From Rhizobiales bacterium dw_265 (GTDB taxonomy: Bacteria > Pseudomonadota > Alphaproteobacteria > Micropepsales > Micropepsaceae): a DNA stretch of 64,000 bases. How positions within the stretch are numbered: the stretch's first letter is position 1; each line of letters begins with the position of its first letter. The DNA is taken from contig JAAVUU010000005.1 in NCBI GenBank assembly GCA_018449595.1, forward strand, positions 124,001 to 188,000, given 5' to 3'. The notes under the pieces were generated by a model, which made no database searches, was not told the DNA's origin, and saw only the letters and a list, made by a program, of their open reading frames with translations. Shown here piece after piece: positions 37,771 to 47,002 of this stretch. A program made the position numbers and the translations under genes.

Positions 37771-38475
37771 TCAGCCAAGCCCGCGCTCCGACTGGATTTT
37801 TTCATAGGCATTGTTGATCGCGGCCAGCTTGTCGGTGGCCATGCGGATGAATTCGGCCGGCACGCCGCGCGCCATCAGGCTGTCGGGATGGTTCTCGCGC
37901 ACCAGCCGGCGATAGGTCTGCTTGATCTCGTTATCGCCCGCCACATAGGAGACACCCAGGATCACATAGGGGTCTGTGAGCTCAGGGGCAAAATGCGTGG
38001 CGCGGATGCGGCGGTATTCGTTGGGCGCCAGGCCGAAAATATCGGCCACTTTTTCCAGGAAGGCGGCCTCGCCGGGATGCAGCACGCCGTCCGCCTTGGC
38101 GATCTCGAACAGCCCATCCAGTATGTCCTCCAGCATCGCCGGATTGCCCTTGAACAGTTCCGCGATCTGGCCGGCATAATGCTCGAAGCCCGCCACGTCC
38201 TGGCGCGCCAGGGTGAAGATGCGCCGGACATTGGCCTCTTCCTGCGGCGGGATCACGAAGACCTGGCGGAAGATTTCGAACTCGGCCTCGGTGGCGACGC
38301 CATCGGCCCCCGACATCTTTCCGGCCAGGGCGATCACCGCGATGGTGAAGGTGACGCCGGGGTCGCTTTCGCGGTCCACCAGGAAATGGCCCGCCACCGC
38401 GCCCACCACGGCACCAATGGGGCCGCCGACCAGCAGGCCGGTCGCCGCGCCGCTGATCTTGCCCCAGACCGACAT
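37771..38475 (-). CDS. djlA: TerB-like and J-domain co-chaperone (DjlA-like)
   Basis: The 234-residue protein has a glycine-rich N-terminal hydrophobic segment (GAATGLLVGGPIGAVVGAVAGHFL) that could insert in or associate with the membrane. A TerB-like helical domain follows (TIAVIALAGKMSGADGVATEAEFEIFRQVF ... EDILDGLFEIAKADGVLHPGEAAFLEKVADIF). A C-terminal J domain has the HPD motif (RLVRENHPDSLMARGVP) that stimulates DnaK ATPase. The domain order matches DjlA. ATG 38475 is preferred to the GTG at 38478 and has AGGGGA upstream. In many alphaproteobacteria this gene is directly next to the amidase gene; here the His-rich pair and an AT-rich gap intervene. Confidence 0.87.
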   Translation of the reverse strand: MSVWGKISGAATGLLVGGPIGAVVGAVAGHFLVDRESDPGVTFTIAVIALAGKMSGADGVATEAEFEIFRQVFVIPPQEEANVRRIFTLARQDVAGFEHYAGQIAELFKGNPAMLEDILDGLFEIAKADGVLHPGEAAFLEKVADIFGLAPNEYRRIRATHFAPELTDPYVILGVSYVAGDNEIKQTYRRLVRENHPDSLMARGVPAEFIRMATDKLAAINNAYEKIQSERGLG

Positions 38476-38529
38476 CACTTCCCCTATGGTCGCACGGCCG
38501 ACGCGCTACGCGCTGGCCGATGCTCTGGC

Positions 38530-41500
38530 TTACGCCGCACTCGCCGCGCGGGGATTATAATTGAGAATCGGCGCAAGCCAACGCTCGGCGGTTTCGATGT
38601 CCCAGCCCTTGCGGCGGGCATAGTCCTCGACCTGGTCGCGCTCGATCTTGCCGATGCCGAAATAGCGGCTTTCGGGATGGGCGAAATAAAAGCCCGACAC
38701 CGAGGAGCCCGGCCACATGGCATAGCTTTCAGTCAGCTTCACCCCGATGCGGTGTTCGGCATCCAGCAGCTTGAACAGGGTGGCCTTTTCGCTGTGTTCG
38801 GGCTGGGCGGGATAGCCCGGCGCCGGGCGGATGCCGCGATAGCCTTCCGCGATCAGCTGTTCGTTGGCCAGGTTTTCGTCCGGGGCATAGCCCCAATAGT
38901 CCTTGCGCACCCGCTCATGCAGGCGTTCGGCAAAGGCTTCCGCCAGCCGGTCGGCCAGGGCGCGCAGCAGGATGGCGGAATAATCGTCCTTGGCTTCCTC
39001 GAACCGCTTGATGTGCTTGTCCTCGCCGATGCCGGCGGTGACGACAAAGCCGCCGATATAGTCTTCGACGCCAATCGGCGCGATGAAATCCGACAGCGCC
39101 AGGTTGGGGCGGCCCGCTTCGCGCGCCATCTGCTGGCGCAGGGTATGGAGCGTCTGGATGGGAAATTTCCGCGCCTTGTCGCCATAGACGATGATGTCGT
39201 CGGGGTTTTCCGGCGACTTGTTGGCGGGCCAGAAGCCGATGGTGGCGCTGGCGCTCAGCCATTTGCCGTCGATGATCTTCTTCAGCATGGCCTGGGCGTC
39301 GCGATAGAGATCGCCGGCCACCTTGCCCACCTTGTCATCGGTCAGGATGGCGGGAAACGGACCCGCCAGTTCCCAGGTCTGGAAGAACGGGCCCCAGTCT
39401 ATGTAGTTGGCCAGTTCCGCCAGGTCGTAATTGGTATAAGTGCGCGACCCCAGGAAATTGGGCGCAGGCGGCGTGTAGCCGGTGAAGTCCGGCGCGGCGG
39501 CATTGGCGCGCGCCTGCTCCAAGGTCACACGCTTGCCGCTGCTCTGCTTGTTGGCATGGGCGATGGCCATTTTTTCGTATTCGGCGCGAATATCGGACGC
39601 ATAGGTGGCGCCGGTTTCCTTCTGCAGCAGGCTGGAGGCCACGCCCACGGCGCGGCTGGCGTCGGTGACATAGACGGTCTGGCCACGGCGATAGCTGGGA
39701 TCGATCTTGACCGCGGTATGCACCTTGGAAGTTGTGGCGCCGCCGATCAAAAGCGGAATGTCGAAACCCTGACGCTCCATTTCGGACGCCACCGTGACCA
39801 TCTCGTCCAGCGACGGCGTGATGAGGCCGGAAAGACCGATGATATTGGCCTTGTGCTCTTTCGCGGCGTCGAGAATCTTTTGTGTCGGCGTCATCACCCC
39901 CAGGTCGATCACCTCATAGCCGTTACACTGCAGCACCACGCCGACAATGTTCTTGCCGATATCATGCACATCGCCCTTCACCGTCGCCATGATGATGCGG
40001 CCGGCGGGCTCCTTCACCTGGCTCTTGTCGGCATCCATGAAGGGCAAGAGATAGGCCACCGCCTTCTTCATCACCCGCGCCGACTTCACCACCTGGGGCA
40101 GGAACATCTTGCCCGAGCCGAACAGGTCGCCCACCACATTCATGCCGGCCATCAGGGGGCCTTCGATCACGTCCAGCGGCCGGGTGGCGGCGGCACGCGC
40201 CTCTTCGGTATCCTCGACGATGAAGGCGTCAATGCCCTGCACCATGGCGTGGGCAATGCGCTCGTTCACCGGCAGGCTGCGCCACTCCGCATCCGCGACA
40301 TCGGCCACCTTGCCGTCGCCGCGATATTGCTGCGCCAGGTCCAGCAGCCGCTCGGTCGCATCGGCGCGGCGGTTGAACAACACATCCTCGATGCCCTCGC
40401 GCAGCGGCGTGGGAATGTCCTGATAGACGGTGAGCTGGCCGGCATTGACGATGCCCATGTCCATGCCCGCCTTGATGGCGTGGAACAGGAAGACGCTGTG
40501 CATCGCTTCGCGGACTTTTTCATTCCCACGAAAAGAGAAGCTGAAGTTGGAGACGCCGCCCGAGATATGGGCATGCGGGTTTTCGCGGCGGATGACCTCG
40601 CAAGCCTCGACAAAGGCCTTGCCGTATTCGTTATGCTCCTCCAGGCCGGTGGCGACGGCGAAGATATTGGGATCGAAGATGATGTCCTCGGGCGGGAAGT
40701 TCAGCTTCTCCACCAGCAGACGATAGGCCCGGTGGCAGATCTCGATCTTGCGTTCCCGGGTGTCGGCCTGGCCGGCCTCGTCGAACGCCATCACCACCAC
40801 GGCGGCGCCGAAACGCATCACTTCCTTGGCATGTTCCAGGAACGGTTCCTCGCCTTCCTTCAGCGAGATGGAGTTGACGATCACCTTGCCCTGGCAGCAT
40901 TTCAGGCCGGCCTGGATCACATTCCACTTGGAACTGTCGATCATCAGCGGCACCCTGGAAATGTCCGGCTCGCCCGCCATCATGTTGACGAAGCGGGTCA
41001 TCGCCGCCTCGCCGTCGATCATGCCCTCGTCCATGTTGATGTCGATGACCTGGGCGCCGTTCTCGACCTGGTCGCGCGCCACATTGAGCGCGGTTTCATA
41101 GTCGTTGGCGACGATCAGCTTGCGGAAGCGGGCGGAGCCGGTGATGTTGGTGCGCTCGCCGACATTGATGAAGTTCAGGTCGGGCGTCAGGGTAAAAGGC
41201 TCCAGCCCCGACAGGCGCATGTATCTGGGCTTTTGCGGAATGACGCGCGGCGTGACGCCGGCGATCGCCTTGCCGAAGGCGGCGATGTGGCCGGGCCTGG
41301 TGCCGCAGCAGCCGCCGACGATATTGACCAGGCCGGAACGGGCGAATTCCTCGATCATCACCGCCATCTGTTCCGGCGACTCGTCATAGCCGCCGAATTC
41401 ATTGGGCAGGCCGGCATTGGGATGGGCGCTGACCAGCGTGTCGCAGGCTGCCGCCAGTTCGGCGACATAGGGGCGCAGTTCGCGCGCCCCCAGGGCGCAG

Positions 41501-42243
41501 TTGAGCCCGATGGCAAAGGGATTGGCATGGCGCACCGAATGCCAGAAGGCTTCCGCCGTCTGGCCGGTCAGGGTGCGGCCCGACAGGTCGGTGATGGTGC
41601 CGGAAATCCACACCGGCAGGCGCACGCCCAGTTCCTCATACACTTCTTCAATGGCGTAGATCGCGGCCTTGCAGTTCAGGGTGTCGAACACCGTCTCGAT
41701 CATCAGGACATCGCTGCCGCCGCGAATAAGTCCATTCGCGGCGTTCTTATAAGTGGCGCGCAACTGGTCGAAGGTGATGTTGCGGAAGGCGGGGTCGTTG
41801 ACATCGGGCGAGATGGTGGCGGTGCGGTTGGCCGGCCCCAGCACGCCGGCCACCAGGCGCGGGCGGCTCGACGTGGAAAATTCATCGCACAGATCGCGCG
41901 CCAGCCGCGCCCCGGCTTCGTTCAACTCGCCGACCAGATGGCCCAACCCGTAATCTTCCTGCGAGGTGAAGTTGGAGTTGAAGGTGTTGGTCTCGATGAA
42001 ATCCACCCCTGCTTCCAGATACTGGCGGCCGATATCCTGGATGATTTCCGGCTTGGTCAGGGTCAGCAGGTCGTTGTTGCCTTTCAGTTCCGACGGATGA
42101 TTGCCGAAACGGCCGCCGCGGAAATCCTCCTCGCCCAGCTTGAAGCCCTGGATCATCACGCCCCAGCTGCCGTCCAGCAGCAGCAGGCGCTTCTGCGCCT
42201 CTTCCTTCATCCAGGCGATGCGGGCGGTGCGATCGAAGCTCAT
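38530..42243 (-). CDS. metH: Cobalamin-dependent methionine synthase MetH
   Basis: The 1237-residue protein has all four modules. The homocysteine-binding barrel has zinc cysteines in [15 protein letters not shown] (about 310). The pterin-binding barrel is [20 protein letters not shown] through about 650. A B12 cap and cobalamin domain carries [25 protein letters not shown] (His at about 759, the lower cobalt ligand). The C-terminal AdoMet reactivation domain is [23 protein letters not shown]. It converts homocysteine and methyl-THF to methionine. Its ATG overlaps the metF stop by 4 nt. A very long open frame lies on the opposite strand but is only a GC shadow. Confidence 0.97.
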   Translation of the reverse strand: MSFDRTARIAWMKEEAQKRLLLLDGSWGVMIQGFKLGEEDFRGGRFGNHPSELKGNNDLLTLTKPEIIQDIGRQYLEAGVDFIETNTFNSNFTSQEDYGLGHLVGELNEAGARLARDLCDEFSTSSRPRLVAGVLGPANRTATISPDVNDPAFRNITFDQLRATYKNAANGLIRGGSDVLMIETVFDTLNCKAAIYAIEEVYEELGVRLPVWISGTITDLSGRTLTGQTAEAFWHSVRHANPFAIGLNCALGARELRPYVAELAAACDTLVSAHPNAGLPNEFGGYDESPEQMAVMIEEFARSGLVNIVGGCCGTRPGHIAAFGKAIAGVTPRVIPQKPRYMRLSGLEPFTLTPDLNFINVGERTNITGSARFRKLIVANDYETALNVARDQVENGAQVIDINMDEGMIDGEAAMTRFVNMMAGEPDISRVPLMIDSSKWNVIQAGLKCCQGKVIVNSISLKEGEEPFLEHAKEVMRFGAAVVVMAFDEAGQADTRERKIEICHRAYRLLVEKLNFPPEDIIFDPNIFAVATGLEEHNEYGKAFVEACEVIRRENPHAHISGGVSNFSFSFRGNEKVREAMHSVFLFHAIKAGMDMGIVNAGQLTVYQDIPTPLREGIEDVLFNRRADATERLLDLAQQYRGDGKVADVADAEWRSLPVNERIAHAMVQGIDAFIVEDTEEARAAATRPLDVIEGPLMAGMNVVGDLFGSGKMFLPQVVKSARVMKKAVAYLLPFMDADKSQVKEPAGRIIMATVKGDVHDIGKNIVGVVLQCNGYEVIDLGVMTPTQKILDAAKEHKANIIGLSGLITPSLDEMVTVASEMERQGFDIPLLIGGATTSKVHTAVKIDPSYRRGQTVYVTDASRAVGVASSLLQKETGATYASDIRAEYEKMAIAHANKQSSGKRVTLEQARANAAAPDFTGYTPPAPNFLGSRTYTNYDLAELANYIDWGPFFQTWELAGPFPAILTDDKVGKVAGDLYRDAQAMLKKIIDGKWLSASATIGFWPANKSPENPDDIIVYGDKARKFPIQTLHTLRQQMAREAGRPNLALSDFIAPIGVEDYIGGFVVTAGIGEDKHIKRFEEAKDDYSAILLRALADRLAEAFAERLHERVRKDYWGYAPDENLANEQLIAEGYRGIRPAPGYPAQPEHSEKATLFKLLDAEHRIGVKLTESYAMWPGSSVSGFYFAHPESRYFGIGKIERDQVEDYARRKGWDIETAERWLAPILNYNPRAASAA

Positions 42244-43136
42244 GTCATGTCTTTCGGGGCGATGCCCAGGATGCGGCAGGCCGCATAGGTCAGGTTGGCC
42301 TGGTTGAGGGTATAGAAGTGAAAATCGTCAAAGCCGCGCGCCCGCAGCAGCCCGACCTGGTCGGCCAGCACGGCGGCGGCGACGATGCGGCGGGTTTCGA
42401 CGTCATCGTCCAGGCCCTGATAGGCCTTGGCCAGCCATCCGGGAATGGAGGCGCCGGTCTTGCCCGCCATGCGCGCCACGGCATTGAAATTGGTGGTGGG
42501 GATGATGCCCGGCACCACCGGAATGGTGATGCCCGCCTTGGCCGCATCGTCACGGAAGCGCGCCGTCAGGTCGTTGTCGAAGCAGAATTGCCCCAGGGCG
42601 CGGGTGGCGCCCGCATCCATCTTGGCCTTCAGCAAGGCGATGTCATGGCCGTGCGATGGCGAATCCGGATGGCGCTCGGGATAGAAAGACACGCTGATCT
42701 CGAAATCGCCGATCTTCCTGATGCCCGCGATCAGTTCCGGGGTCGAGGCATAGCCGTCGGGATGGGCCCGATAGGCGCCGCTCATGCCCGGCATGTCGCC
42801 GCGCAGCGCCACGATATGGCGGATGCCGGCGTCCCAATAGGCGCGCACGATGTCGTCAATCTCGCCCCGGGAATGGCCCACGCAGGTCAGGTGCGCCGCG
42901 GGCTTCAGCGTGGTTTCCTCCACGATGCGCCTGACGGTGTGATGGGTGCGCTCGCGCGTCGAGCCGCCCGCGCCATAGGTGACCGAGACAAAGGCCGGCG
43001 CCAGGGGCTCCAGCCGGCGGATCGCCAGCCACAGACTGGCTTCGGCCTCGTCGGTCCTGGGCGGCGAGAATTCGAACGAGACCTTCAAGGGTCTCTCTCC
43101 GTCCTTGGGATTGTCGATCAGCGTTTCCAGGCTCAT
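42240..43136 (-). CDS. metF: 5,10-methylenetetrahydrofolate reductase MetF
   Basis: The 298-residue FAD-dependent TIM barrel supplies methyl-THF to Met[19 protein letters not shown] holds the catalytic Glu, followed by [66 protein letters not shown] and [23 protein letters not shown] at 43136 is the likely start and overlaps the stop of the ArsR-methyltransferase gene by 4 nt. Together they form the operon sahR-metF-metH. Confidence 0.95.
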   Translation of the reverse strand: MSLETLIDNPKDGERPLKVSFEFSPPRTDEAEASLWLAIRRLEPLAPAFVSVTYGAGGSTRERTHHTVRRIVEETTLKPAAHLTCVGHSRGEIDDIVRAYWDAGIRHIVALRGDMPGMSGAYRAHPDGYASTPELIAGIRKIGDFEISVSFYPERHPDSPSHGHDIALLKAKMDAGATRALGQFCFDNDLTARFRDDAAKAGITIPVVPGIIPTTNFNAVARMAGKTGASIPGWLAKAYQGLDDDVETRRIVAAAVLADQVGLLRARGFDDFHFYTLNQANLTYAACRILGIAPKDMT

Positions 43137-44101
43137 GCGGCGTCTTTTTTTGCTTTGGCGTTGGCGGCGGCAAGCCACAATTTGACAGTGAGTTTTTCGC
43201 CTTCATTCTTGGGGGCGATGGTTTCGCTGCCGGCCCCGGCCAGGCCCGCGCCGGCAAACCAGCCTTCCACTTCCCGGTCGGAAAAGCCCAGGCGGCGATG
43301 GGCGAATTCCTCGCGCAGGAACTCTTCCCTGTGGGAGGCAAAGTCGGCGATCAGCAATTTTCCGCCCGGCGCCATGACGCGCGCGGCTTCCGCCACCGCC
43401 GCGCCGGGATCGTCCAGGTAATGCAGCACCTGGTGGAACAGCACCACATCGAAGCCCGCGCCCACGTTGCCATTGGAAAAGGGCAGGCGGTAGGTATCGC
43501 CCAGCCGCACCTGGGCGTTCTGGATGCCCGATTGCAGCAACCTGTCGCGCGCGATGGCCAGCATGTCGGGGCTGACGTCAATGCCCACCGCGCGCGCGGC
43601 ATGGGGCGCGATCAGTTCCAGCATCCGGCCGGTGCCGGTGCCCGCATCCAGAAAATTGCGGATCGGCGCGGCGGTGAGATGGCGCGCGATGGCCGCCTCC
43701 ACATCTTTCTCTGGCGCATGGAGAGCGCGGATACGCTCCCACTCCGCCGCATTGGATTTGAAATAGGCGGCGGCGGCGGCGGCGCGGGTGTCGCGCACAT
43801 GCGCCAGCCGCGCCCGGTCGGCTTCCTGCGAGGCCGGATCGGCCAGGGCGGCGATGGCCGCGCCCAGTTCCGCCCCGATGCCCCGGTCGGCGGCGCGGCA
43901 GAACACCCAGCTGCCTTCCTTGAAGCGCTCCACCAGCCCCGCCTCGCCCAGCAGCTTGAGATGGCGCGACACGCGCGGCTGCGACTGGCCGACGATCTCG
44001 ATCAATTCGCTGACCGTCAGCTCGGCCTGGCGCAGCAACAGCAGCAGGCGCAACCTAGTGGGATCGCCCGCAGCCCGCAACATGGAAACCAGCCTGTCCA
44101 A
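43133..44101 (-). CDS. ArsR-family regulator fused to a SAM-methyltransferase (SahR-like)
   Basis: The 322-residue protein has an N-terminal winged HTH (LRAAGDPTRLRLLLLLRQAELTVSELIEIVGQSQPRVSRHLKLLGEAGLV, about 8-58) of ArsR type. A class I methyltransferase fold follows (FLDAGTGTGRMLELIAPHAARAVGIDVSPDMLAIA, then FDVVLFHQVLHYLDDP and GGKLLIADF). Such fusions are SahR-type sensors of S-adenosylhomocysteine that repress methionine-cycle genes. The start is TTG at 44101, supported by GAGGAAGGG upstream; the first ATG lies six codons later inside the fold. It is first in the metF-metH operon and has a palindromic operator immediately upstream. Confidence 0.85.
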   Translation of the reverse strand: MDRLVSMLRAAGDPTRLRLLLLLRQAELTVSELIEIVGQSQPRVSRHLKLLGEAGLVERFKEGSWVFCRAADRGIGAELGAAIAALADPASQEADRARLAHVRDTRAAAAAAYFKSNAAEWERIRALHAPEKDVEAAIARHLTAAPIRNFLDAGTGTGRMLELIAPHAARAVGIDVSPDMLAIARDRLLQSGIQNAQVRLGDTYRLPFSNGNVGAGFDVVLFHQVLHYLDDPGAAVAEAARVMAPGGKLLIADFASHREEFLREEFAHRRLGFSDREVEGWFAGAGLAGAGSETIAPKNEGEKLTVKLWLAAANAKAKKDAA

Positions 44102-44114
44102 CGCCCTTCCTCAC

Positions 44115-44134
44115 ATATAAGCATATCTTTATAT
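44115..44134. promoter_or_regulatory. SahR-type operator upstream of the sahR-metF-metH operon
   Basis: ATATAAGCATATCTTTATAT is an imperfect palindrome with a perfect core AGCATAT-CTTT-ATATGCT (44120-44137). It sits 3-5 nt before the SD of the ArsR-methyltransferase gene, between it and divergent mlaA. The A/T-rich ATAT...GATATC...ATAT design matches the SahR motif known for proteobacterial SAH-responsive regulators, as far as remembered. Autorepression and control of metF/metH are inferred. Confidence 0.7.
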
Positions 44135-44221
44135 GCTCAGGAAAAGGCCGCCCGCAAGGGGCTGGACTCGCGGACCCAAAACCCGGCAAAACCCCGGCAA
44201 TAAGGTGGGCGGTTCAAGGGT

Positions 44222-44944
44222 ATGCGCGGCTTTCGGGCGCTGATCGTGGGAATTTTTGCGCTGGCGGTTGCCGGCTGCGCCTCCACGCCGCCCGAGGCGC
44301 TGGCCGCCAACGATCCCTATGAACAGACCAACCGCGACATGCTGCGGTTCAACGGCAAGATCGACCGTTACGTCGTCATTCCCACCGTCGGCGTCTATTT
44401 CATCCTGGTGCCGGAAGGCGGCCGCCGCGGGGTCCACAATTTCCTGGGCAACCTGTCGCTGCCCACCATCTTCGTGAACGATATGCTGCAGGGCGAGGTC
44501 ACCCGCGGCAGCCAGTCGCTGGAGCGGCTGGTCATCAACAGCAGCCTGGGCCTGGGCGGCTTCTTCGATCCGGCCAGCAAAATGGGCATTCCCGGCCATG
44601 GCGAGGATTTCGGCCAGACCCTGGCGGTTTGGGGCGCGGGCGAGGGCCCGTTCCTGATGCTGCCCTTTTTCGGGCCCAGCAATCCGCGCGACGCGGCGGG
44701 GCTGGCAATAGATGCCGCGATCGACCCCACCAACCGGATCCGCTTCAAGCAGCATCTGTGGTGGGCGGCGGGACGGGAATATTTCACCCTGCTGGATCTG
44801 CGGGCGCAGACCTACCAGACGGTCCAGGGCATCCAGCGCAGTTCGGTAGACTATTATTCATCGTTGCGCAGCCTTTACAGACAGCTTCGCAATGACCAAA
44901 TCCGCAACGGGCGGGCCGAGGGGCAGGATCTTCCTGACTTTTGA
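44222..44944 (+). CDS. mlaA: Phospholipid-binding lipoprotein MlaA (VacJ)
   Basis: The 240-residue outer-membrane lipoprotein has lipobox AVAGC (Cys19). DPYEQTNRDMLRFNGKIDRYVVIP, VHNFLGNLSLPTIFVNDMLQGE, RLVINSSLGLGGFFDPASKMG, GEDFGQTLAVWGAGEGPFLMLPFFGPSNPRDAAGL and RAQTYQTVQGIQRSSVDYYSSLRSLYRQ are conserved MlaA segments. It extracts mislocalised phospholipids from the outer leaflet and passes them to MlaC. It is divergent from sahR and 75 nt upstream of mlaC. The MlaFED transporter genes are not in this window. Confidence 0.94.
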   Translation: MRGFRALIVGIFALAVAGCASTPPEALAANDPYEQTNRDMLRFNGKIDRYVVIPTVGVYFILVPEGGRRGVHNFLGNLSLPTIFVNDMLQGEVTRGSQSLERLVINSSLGLGGFFDPASKMGIPGHGEDFGQTLAVWGAGEGPFLMLPFFGPSNPRDAAGLAIDAAIDPTNRIRFKQHLWWAAGREYFTLLDLRAQTYQTVQGIQRSSVDYYSSLRSLYRQLRNDQIRNGRAEGQDLPDF

Positions 44945-45019
44945 GATTGTTACAGTGTCCGCACGGCCTTGAACTTGCCAGAGCAAACCGCGAAAATCGC
45001 CAAAACAGGAAAGACCCAG

Positions 45020-45661
45020 ATGCAGCTCTCGATGCCCCTGATGCGCCGCGCCGTGCTGGCATTCGGCCTGATGTTCGCGGCCCCGCTCGCTTTGTCCGAA
45101 CCGGCCGCCGCCGCCAATGTCGCGGAGAACTTCGTGGACAACAACATCCACAAGGGACTTGAAATCCTGAACAACAAGGGGCTCTCGACCGCCCAGCGCC
45201 GCGACCAGTTCGAGGGCTTCCTGCTGGGGCTGGTGGACGTCAAGCGCATTGGCTTGTTCACGCTGGGCCAGTATCGCCGCACCGCGCCGCCCGCCGATGT
45301 GGACGCCTTTATCGCCGCCTTCAAGAATTATGCGGTCGCCGCCTACCAGTCCTATTTCGCGCGCTATTCCGGCCAGACCCTGAAAGTCACCGGCTCGACC
45401 GAGCGCAGCCCCACCGACTTCATCGTCGCCACCCAGTTGCAGGACCCCCATTCCAGCCAGCCGCCGCTGGAAGTGGATTTCCGCGTCCGCACCGACACCG
45501 GCAATCCGGTGCTGGTGGACGTGTCGGTGTCGGGTATCTGGCTGTCGCTGGAGGAACGCGACCAGTTCACCGCCTTCCTGGGCCAGAACAACGGCAATGT
45601 CCGCACCCTGATTACCCATCTCAGCGAACTGGCGGTCAATCTGGACAAGCCGGCGCAGTAG
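45020..45661 (+). CDS. mlaC: Periplasmic phospholipid-binding protein MlaC
   Basis: The 213-residue protein has a signal peptide (MRRAVLAFGLMFAAPLALSEPAAA). The MlaC/Ttg2D fold follows: FVDNNIHKGLEILNNKGLSTAQRRDQFEGFLLGLVDVKRIGLFTLGQYRR, FIAAFKNYAVAAYQSYF and VLVDVSVSGIWLSLEERDQF. It shuttles phospholipids between MlaA and the inner-membrane Mla complex. ATG 45020 has AGGAAAG upstream. A TTG at 44969 in frame is unlikely, since it adds a charged leader before the signal peptide. Confidence 0.92.
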   Translation: MQLSMPLMRRAVLAFGLMFAAPLALSEPAAAANVAENFVDNNIHKGLEILNNKGLSTAQRRDQFEGFLLGLVDVKRIGLFTLGQYRRTAPPADVDAFIAAFKNYAVAAYQSYFARYSGQTLKVTGSTERSPTDFIVATQLQDPHSSQPPLEVDFRVRTDTGNPVLVDVSVSGIWLSLEERDQFTAFLGQNNGNVRTLITHLSELAVNLDKPAQ

Positions 45662-45695
45662 GAAGCGCCGTCACCGGGACGCCGCGTCTTGCCGC

Positions 45696-46910
45696 TCAGG
45701 CCCGCGCCACGGATGAGACACGCAGCATCGCGGCAAAGCCCAGAAAAAGCGCGGTCGCCGCGAAACTCACCATGGCTTCGCTCACAAGCATGCCGCCGGT
45801 TCCCCAGCGGCTTTGCGCGGCGCCGTCGGCCAGCGTCATCACCAGGATGGGGACGTTGGTGAGGCAGGTCAGCAGCGGGGCCTTGGTGGCGGCGCAGGCC
45901 GTGCCGATCACGTCCAGCATGACGGCGGCAAAGCTGGCATACATGGCGCCATTGGTCAGCGCATAACCGAGGGTGAAGACGGCGAACATGGCGGGCGAGT
46001 GCGGCGCCATCATCATCGCCAGTTCCACCAGGCTCATCGCCGCCGCGCCCGCGAGATAGGATGCCCGGGCGCCGAAACGGTCGCAGATCCGCCCCATCGC
46101 CAGCGCCCCGATGGCCGAGACCGCACCGCCCGTCACGCCGGTGGCCAGCGCCACCTCATCGGCGCCGGCATGCCAGCCGCCCGCCACCGCCGCCCACAGA
46201 TTGCCGGCGGCGCCTGTGCCCAAGGGCAACAGCAACAACACGCAAGCCAGGATGCCCCGGCGCGAGCGCACCAGCCCCAGCACATCGCGCCAGATATTGC
46301 CGATGGTGGAAATCAGCATGGCGGTGCGATGACCGTGCATGGGCTCGCGCACAATCAGCAGGGCCGCGCAACACCCCGCGCACACCAGGCCCAGCACCGC
46401 GCCCGCGATCCAGGGCGTGCCCGCGAAATGATGCGACAGCCACAGGCCCAGGCCGCCGCCCATGCCGATGCCGCCGATCGAACCCGCCATGAACCAGCCC
46501 GCGGCATCGCCCTTTTTGCCGTCCTCGGCATGGGCGGCGAAAGCGGCGGTGACCTGTCCGGTGAAGGTGGACGCGACCGCGGTGGCGAATGCCAGGACAT
46601 CGAACAGCAGCATGGAGCCGCCCCTGACCGGCAACAGGCCCGTCAGCGCGATGCCAAGGCCGGTCGCCGCCGTGCCGATGACATACCAGGCGCGATAGCT
46701 CAGGGTGAAATCCACCACCGGCGCCCACACCACGCTCCAGGTCAGGGGAAACAGGCAAAGCGCCGCAACGCCCGCAATGGCCTGGGTGCTGACACCCGCC
46801 TGGGCCAGCAGGAAGCCCAGGGTGATGGTGAAGTAGCCGTTGACGATGCCATAGGGGGCGTGAAGGACGGCGAAAATCCAGTTCGGCAGATGTTCCGCGT
46901 CCCGCGCCAT
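45696..46910 (-). CDS. MFS transporter (AmpG/PAT-like, substrate unknown)
   Basis: The 404-residue protein has about 12 membrane segments with major facilitator topology, for example APYGIVNGYFTITLGFLL, WFMAGSIGGIGMGGGLGLWL and GILACVLLLLPLGTG. The motif MGRICDRFGARASYLAG resembles the MFS loop-2/3 signature in its second half. An N-terminal NWIFAVLHAPYGIVNGYFTI is reminiscent of small-solute or muropeptide (AmpG-like) carriers. ATG 46910 is chosen; a GTG four codons upstream (46922) is possible. It stands alone between mlaC (convergent) and ettA. Substrate not inferable. Confidence 0.75.
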   Translation of the reverse strand: MARDAEHLPNWIFAVLHAPYGIVNGYFTITLGFLLAQAGVSTQAIAGVAALCLFPLTWSVVWAPVVDFTLSYRAWYVIGTAATGLGIALTGLLPVRGGSMLLFDVLAFATAVASTFTGQVTAAFAAHAEDGKKGDAAGWFMAGSIGGIGMGGGLGLWLSHHFAGTPWIAGAVLGLVCAGCCAALLIVREPMHGHRTAMLISTIGNIWRDVLGLVRSRRGILACVLLLLPLGTGAAGNLWAAVAGGWHAGADEVALATGVTGGAVSAIGALAMGRICDRFGARASYLAGAAAMSLVELAMMMAPHSPAMFAVFTLGYALTNGAMYASFAAVMLDVIGTACAATKAPLLTCLTNVPILVMTLADGAAQSRWGTGGMLVSEAMVSFAATALFLGFAAMLRVSSVARA

Positions 46911-47002
46911 GCACCAAACCACCCCAACCCCGCAAAACCCTAGAATTGAAAGGGGGGCGCGGCAACAGGAGCTTCCGTCACATCGTTATCGGACGGGGAC
47001 CA

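Noticed and set aside
37888..42288. A 1466-residue open frame on the plus strand
   Set aside because: It lies opposite metH and djlA, whose products are unmistakable. The frame is a GC-rich antisense shadow with His/Gln/Asp/Gly-rich nonsense composition.
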